This document shows positions 60,841 to 64,000 of a stretch of 64,000 nt of DNA, piece after piece; the first letter of the stretch is position 1; the number at the start of each line of letters is the position of its first letter. The notes under the pieces were generated by a model. It saw nothing but the letters and a program-made list of their open reading frames with translations, did no database searches and had not been told where the DNA came from. The translations under genes were made by a program, and so were the position numbers. Source of the DNA: Fratercula arctica (taxonomy: Eukaryota > Chordata > Aves > Charadriiformes > Alcidae); the NCBI GenBank assembly GCA_947846985.1, contig CANTUZ010000003.1, positions 54,756,096 to 54,820,095 of the forward strand. The letters run 5' to 3'.

Positions 60841-63145
60841 GTAAAGTGTGTCTGTATGCTTGCTGCCTGCGAGAGATCCCTGTCGGTACCGTTGCTTGTC
60901 TGAAACCTCGGAAGCACAGGATGCAGAAAGTAACTTTTATTCAAGCAAAGTGGTAGAGGAGGCGATCCCACCAGACTGCAGGTTGAGGGAGGAAGCTCAG
61001 TCTTGTAAGCCCTTCTCCAGGCCTGAAACAGCCACAGCAAACTTCAGGCTGTGGGAAAGGTTTGCAAAGGAAGGGAACGATTTTATCCCTTCCTCCCTTT
61101 GCTAACACAGTCTTCCCTGTCGTAAGTGTAGATCGCCTTGTCTGAGTTGATTGATGTGCTTAAGTTAAAGTCAAAGCAATTGTTCTAAACCTTATTTGCC
61201 TTAAAGCTTTTGTTGCAGTCCTGAAAAAAGCGTTTACGTGCCTGAAAACGTGGGCACCTCTTCACTTCCCACCCCTGAAATAACATTGCCAGGGTTAAGG
61301 AAAAACCCTGCTGCTTCCTGCCAGCCTTGTTGCTTTTGGGCAGCTGGAGCTTATGACTGCATTGCTGCTGTCCTAAGGAGAGGACAACCACGCAAAAAAC
61401 TCCCAGTCAGCTCACAACGGCCTGTATGGAATAAATGCCCCGTGTAAAATGTCAGTATCCTTTAGAAATAGCAGCACTTTCTAAGGTAAAGCAATCTCAC
61501 GGTAGTTGAGAGCTGTTGTATTACTAACACCGTGAAGAGCTTTTCTTCCCATCCTGCTGGCGCTGCCATCTTTGAGAATAGGCAATCAAACGCATAGATG
61601 AGGATTCCTATCCCTGCAAAGCTGAGAGATATTACTCTTTATATTTCTTAAGGTTTTAAGGCTAAGGAACTAGGGATCTTCGTCATTCAGAGTGGGACCC
61701 AGAGCCGTGCAGGCAAAAATGTTTTTGTCCTGTTTCCTAGGACAGTGATGTTGATTTTGGGTGGTGTTGATTTTGAGTAGGTGCACGCTGAATCTCTGAC
61801 CCAGTAGGTTTTAATTTTAAAACCTAACTATAAATTATTTTTAAGTACTAATATTGAATCTAAGAACTGCAGCACCAACTTTATTTTGGTAGGTCATCTA
61901 GCGAGGCTGACTGAACAAGCTCCCCCATCTCTTACATCCCCCCCCGAGTAACTGCAGTTAATGTTTTCAAATAGCCCTGTAAGGCTGTATGTAAGTTTAA
62001 GGACTGCTAGAAAAACAGTGACCCGTCTTCTCAGTGACCTGTTGTTTCTCACTCCTGTCTTGTCTCCATCCAGTTGCACCCTGAGCTGAACTGGGGCAGT
62101 GATCCAATCCACCATGGGCTGGAGGGGTTTGGGGAGGCTTCCTTTCAGCCACATGAGTCCCCGAGTCTAGTTTTCTGCAGGGCCACATGAGTGTGTTACG
62201 CTGGTGCGAGGGAAGGGACGTTAGAGTGGGAGAGAGCATTGTGTGAGGAGGGGGAGGTTCTCAGCTCACTTTTAATATCAATCGGGGTGCAGCGACATCA
62301 GTGTTTTGGTTTTGATCATGGTTGTGCTTTAAATGAATGTCCCTCATGTCCCCATTTACCCCGCTTGGTTTGCATCATGAGGTGGCTGTAGGAACATGTA
62401 GCCTAGATCCACTGGATGAAATTAACGCAGATGATGTTCTCCAGCTGTCAGTCACCCCTAGCTCTAGTCTGGTTGTAAGGACTGAGGCAGAACTCATCTT
62501 AAATATGTATTTGTTGGCACAAAGAAGACTTGTTTTAGTCAGCAAATGCTCTTGCAGCACTGTTCTGCTGGGTAACGGGGACAAAGCCTTAAGGGTGGTG
62601 CAGCTCTCCACGTGCTGCGTTGCACCCGGAGGAGCAGAGGGAGGGCAGTGAAACAATCGCCTTTGCCAGTCGCCTGTGGGTAACAGCAGTGGGTGTAACG
62701 TGGCATCAGCTCTGCAGCAGTGCTGGGAATGAGAATGGAATGGTTTTAGATGCATTCTTTTTCCTCTCGAGCCATCTGGACCTGAACTGATACCGAGATT
62801 GATACCTGCATTGCCTATTATCCATGTTGAAGCTAGGTTGGAGATGCGCAACAGCAAAAAGTGGTCGGTGGCTGCTTCTTAATTTTGTTGAAGCTGAAAA
62901 CTAAGACACAGTGGCAGGATCCTGTTTAGCAGTGAAGCTGTTGCCCTGCAAAGCTCAGCAAAGCGCTGCCGGCTCCCCTGCACCCCCTGCCCTGCCCCAG
63001 GGTGCCGCAGGAGCGGGGACAATGCAGGGGACAGTGTGGTACTGCTGGTGGCTCCATCCCAGTTAAACCTCTCGAGCAGTAAACCTGGTGGTTACGTGTC
63101 ACTGTGGGGATACAGTTCCTCATGTACTGACATAGGGGAGCACAC
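60841..63145 (+). other. MTHFD1L: MTHFD1L intron 2 (left part; intron continues past the window)
   Basis: No exon with family similarity is seen between exon 2 and the window end. Sequence is non-repetitive apart from the CR1 copy at 63146. Short open frames present are not supported by any similarity. Confidence 0.65.
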
Positions 63146-63726
63146 AGAATCACAGAATGGTAGGGTTGGAAGGGACCTCTGGAGTTCATCTAGTCCAACC
63201 CCCTGCCAGAGCAGGGTCACCTAGAGCAGGTTGCACAGGAGCGTGTCCAGGTGGGTTTTGAATGTCTCCAGAGATGGAGACTCCACCACCTCTCTGGGCA
63301 GCCTGTTCCAGTGCTCTGCCACCCTCAAAGTAAAGAAGTTCCTCCTGATGTTGAGATGGAACTTCCTATGCTCAAGTTTGTGCCCGTTACCTCTTGTCCT
63401 GTCCCTGGGCACCACTGAAAAGAGCCTGGCCCCATCCTCCTGACACCCACCCTTTAAGTATTTATAAGCACTGATAAGATCCCCCCTCAGTCGTCTTTTT
63501 TCCAGACTGAAGAGACCCAAATCCCTCAGCCTTTCTTCATAAGAGAGGTGTTCCAATCCCCTAATCATCTTGGTAGCCCTTTGCTGTACCCTGTCCAGCA
63601 GTTCCCTGTCCTTCTTGAACCGAGGAGCCCAGAGCTGGACACAGCACTCCAGGTGTGGCCTCACCAGGGCAGAGTAGAGGGGGAGGATGACCTCCCTCAA
63701 CCTGCTGCCCACACTCTTCTTGATGC
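63146..63726 (-). mobile_element. CR1 LINE, 5'-truncated copy with 3' end
   Basis: The minus-strand 3' tip is at 63146 (agaatcacagaatggtaggg). The coding part is open: [20 protein letters not shown] through [20 protein letters not shown], nearly the same as the copy at 45-985, so both belong to one subfamily. The 5' edge is near 63726, shortly after the KKSV codons. It lies in MTHFD1L intron 2, antisense to the gene. Confidence 0.93.
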
Positions 63727-64000
63727 TTATTCCCATCTCTTCTTCCTTCACTGCAGTGTGAGCTCCACGCGTGTCCTCAATGGAGCAGCCTCCGTGCTGC
63801 CCCTGGCCCCCAGCTGCCAGATTTGGGGAGTGGGAGACTGGTAGCGTGGTGCCAGCAGTGCTGGGCTGGGGAGGGAGCTGGGGGGTGGAGGGCAAGCCCT
63901 CATTCCTGCTCAGGAGATGCTGCTCTCTGCACAGCCTGGCCTTTTAAATGCTCTGTTTCTTCATTGGCCATGAGCCATTTGGGATTAACAGGTGGGTAAG
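63727..64000 (+). other. MTHFD1L: MTHFD1L intron 2, window end
   Basis: Unique sequence beyond the truncated 5' edge of the CR1 copy. Nothing recognised. Confidence 0.5.

Noticed and set aside
63221..63895. 224-codon minus-strand frame
   Set aside because: Not a host gene: most of it is the CR1 reverse-transcriptase C-terminus running into flanking sequence.
1..64000. tRNA, rRNA, CRISPR, endogenous retrovirus or prokaryotic operon
   Set aside because: None seen on reading; repeats found are CR1 pieces, simple repeats and small duplications.

Overview
The window is a piece of a vertebrate nuclear genome, most likely a bird. It carries spliced genes with GT-AG introns, several CR1 LINE fragments (the dominant avian/sauropsid retrotransposon), compact introns, no mammalian SINEs or L1 that I recognise, and a GC-rich CpG-island promoter. 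The species cannot be fixed from the sequence. No operon, CRISPR array, phage or bacterial feature is present.

Layout: 1-7231 is upstream or intronic sequence with a CR1 copy at the left edge. 7232-59222 holds PLEKHG1 (+ strand) from its first coding exon to its polyadenylation signal. I reconstructed 17 coding exons whose junctions all obey GT-AG and whose phases join into one frame of 4596 nt (1531 residues plus stop). The order is a Ser-rich N-terminus, a DH (RhoGEF) domain, a PH domain, and a long, mostly disordered, Ser/acidic-rich C-terminus encoded mainly by two large exons. Intron 1 is about 19.6 kb, introns 2 and 3 are 5-7 kb, and the rest are small (down to 88 bp). The 2.1 kb 3'UTR ends at AATAAA 59201.

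About 130-200 bp after that signal, a G-run block and a CpG island begin. They contain the TATA-less, GC-box-rich promoter and first exon of MTHFD1L (mitochondrial 10-formyl-THF synthetase). Exon 1 (59477-59619) encodes a mitochondrial presequence and exon 2 (60756-60840) starts the folate-enzyme body. The remaining window is MTHFD1L intron 2, with another CR1 copy at its right end. The two genes lie head-to-tail, consistent with the PLEKHG1-MTHFD1L neighbourhood known from human 6q25; nothing suggests a shared biochemical pathway.

I found no undescribed multi-gene system. The most interesting leads are: a promoter-like CCAAT/AP-1/CArG/TATA module inside PLEKHG1 intron 3 (36641-36755); a run of three adjacent hairpins in intron 1 (19571-19645); two frame-neutral exons (219 and 117 nt) between the PH domain and the C-terminus, one with a (GTTTT)5 repeat as its polypyrimidine tract; a possible intronic poly(A) site giving a shortened PLEKHG1; three exact Pumilio-type sites in the 3'UTR; and the very tight, G-quadruplex-prone PLEKHG1/MTHFD1L boundary.
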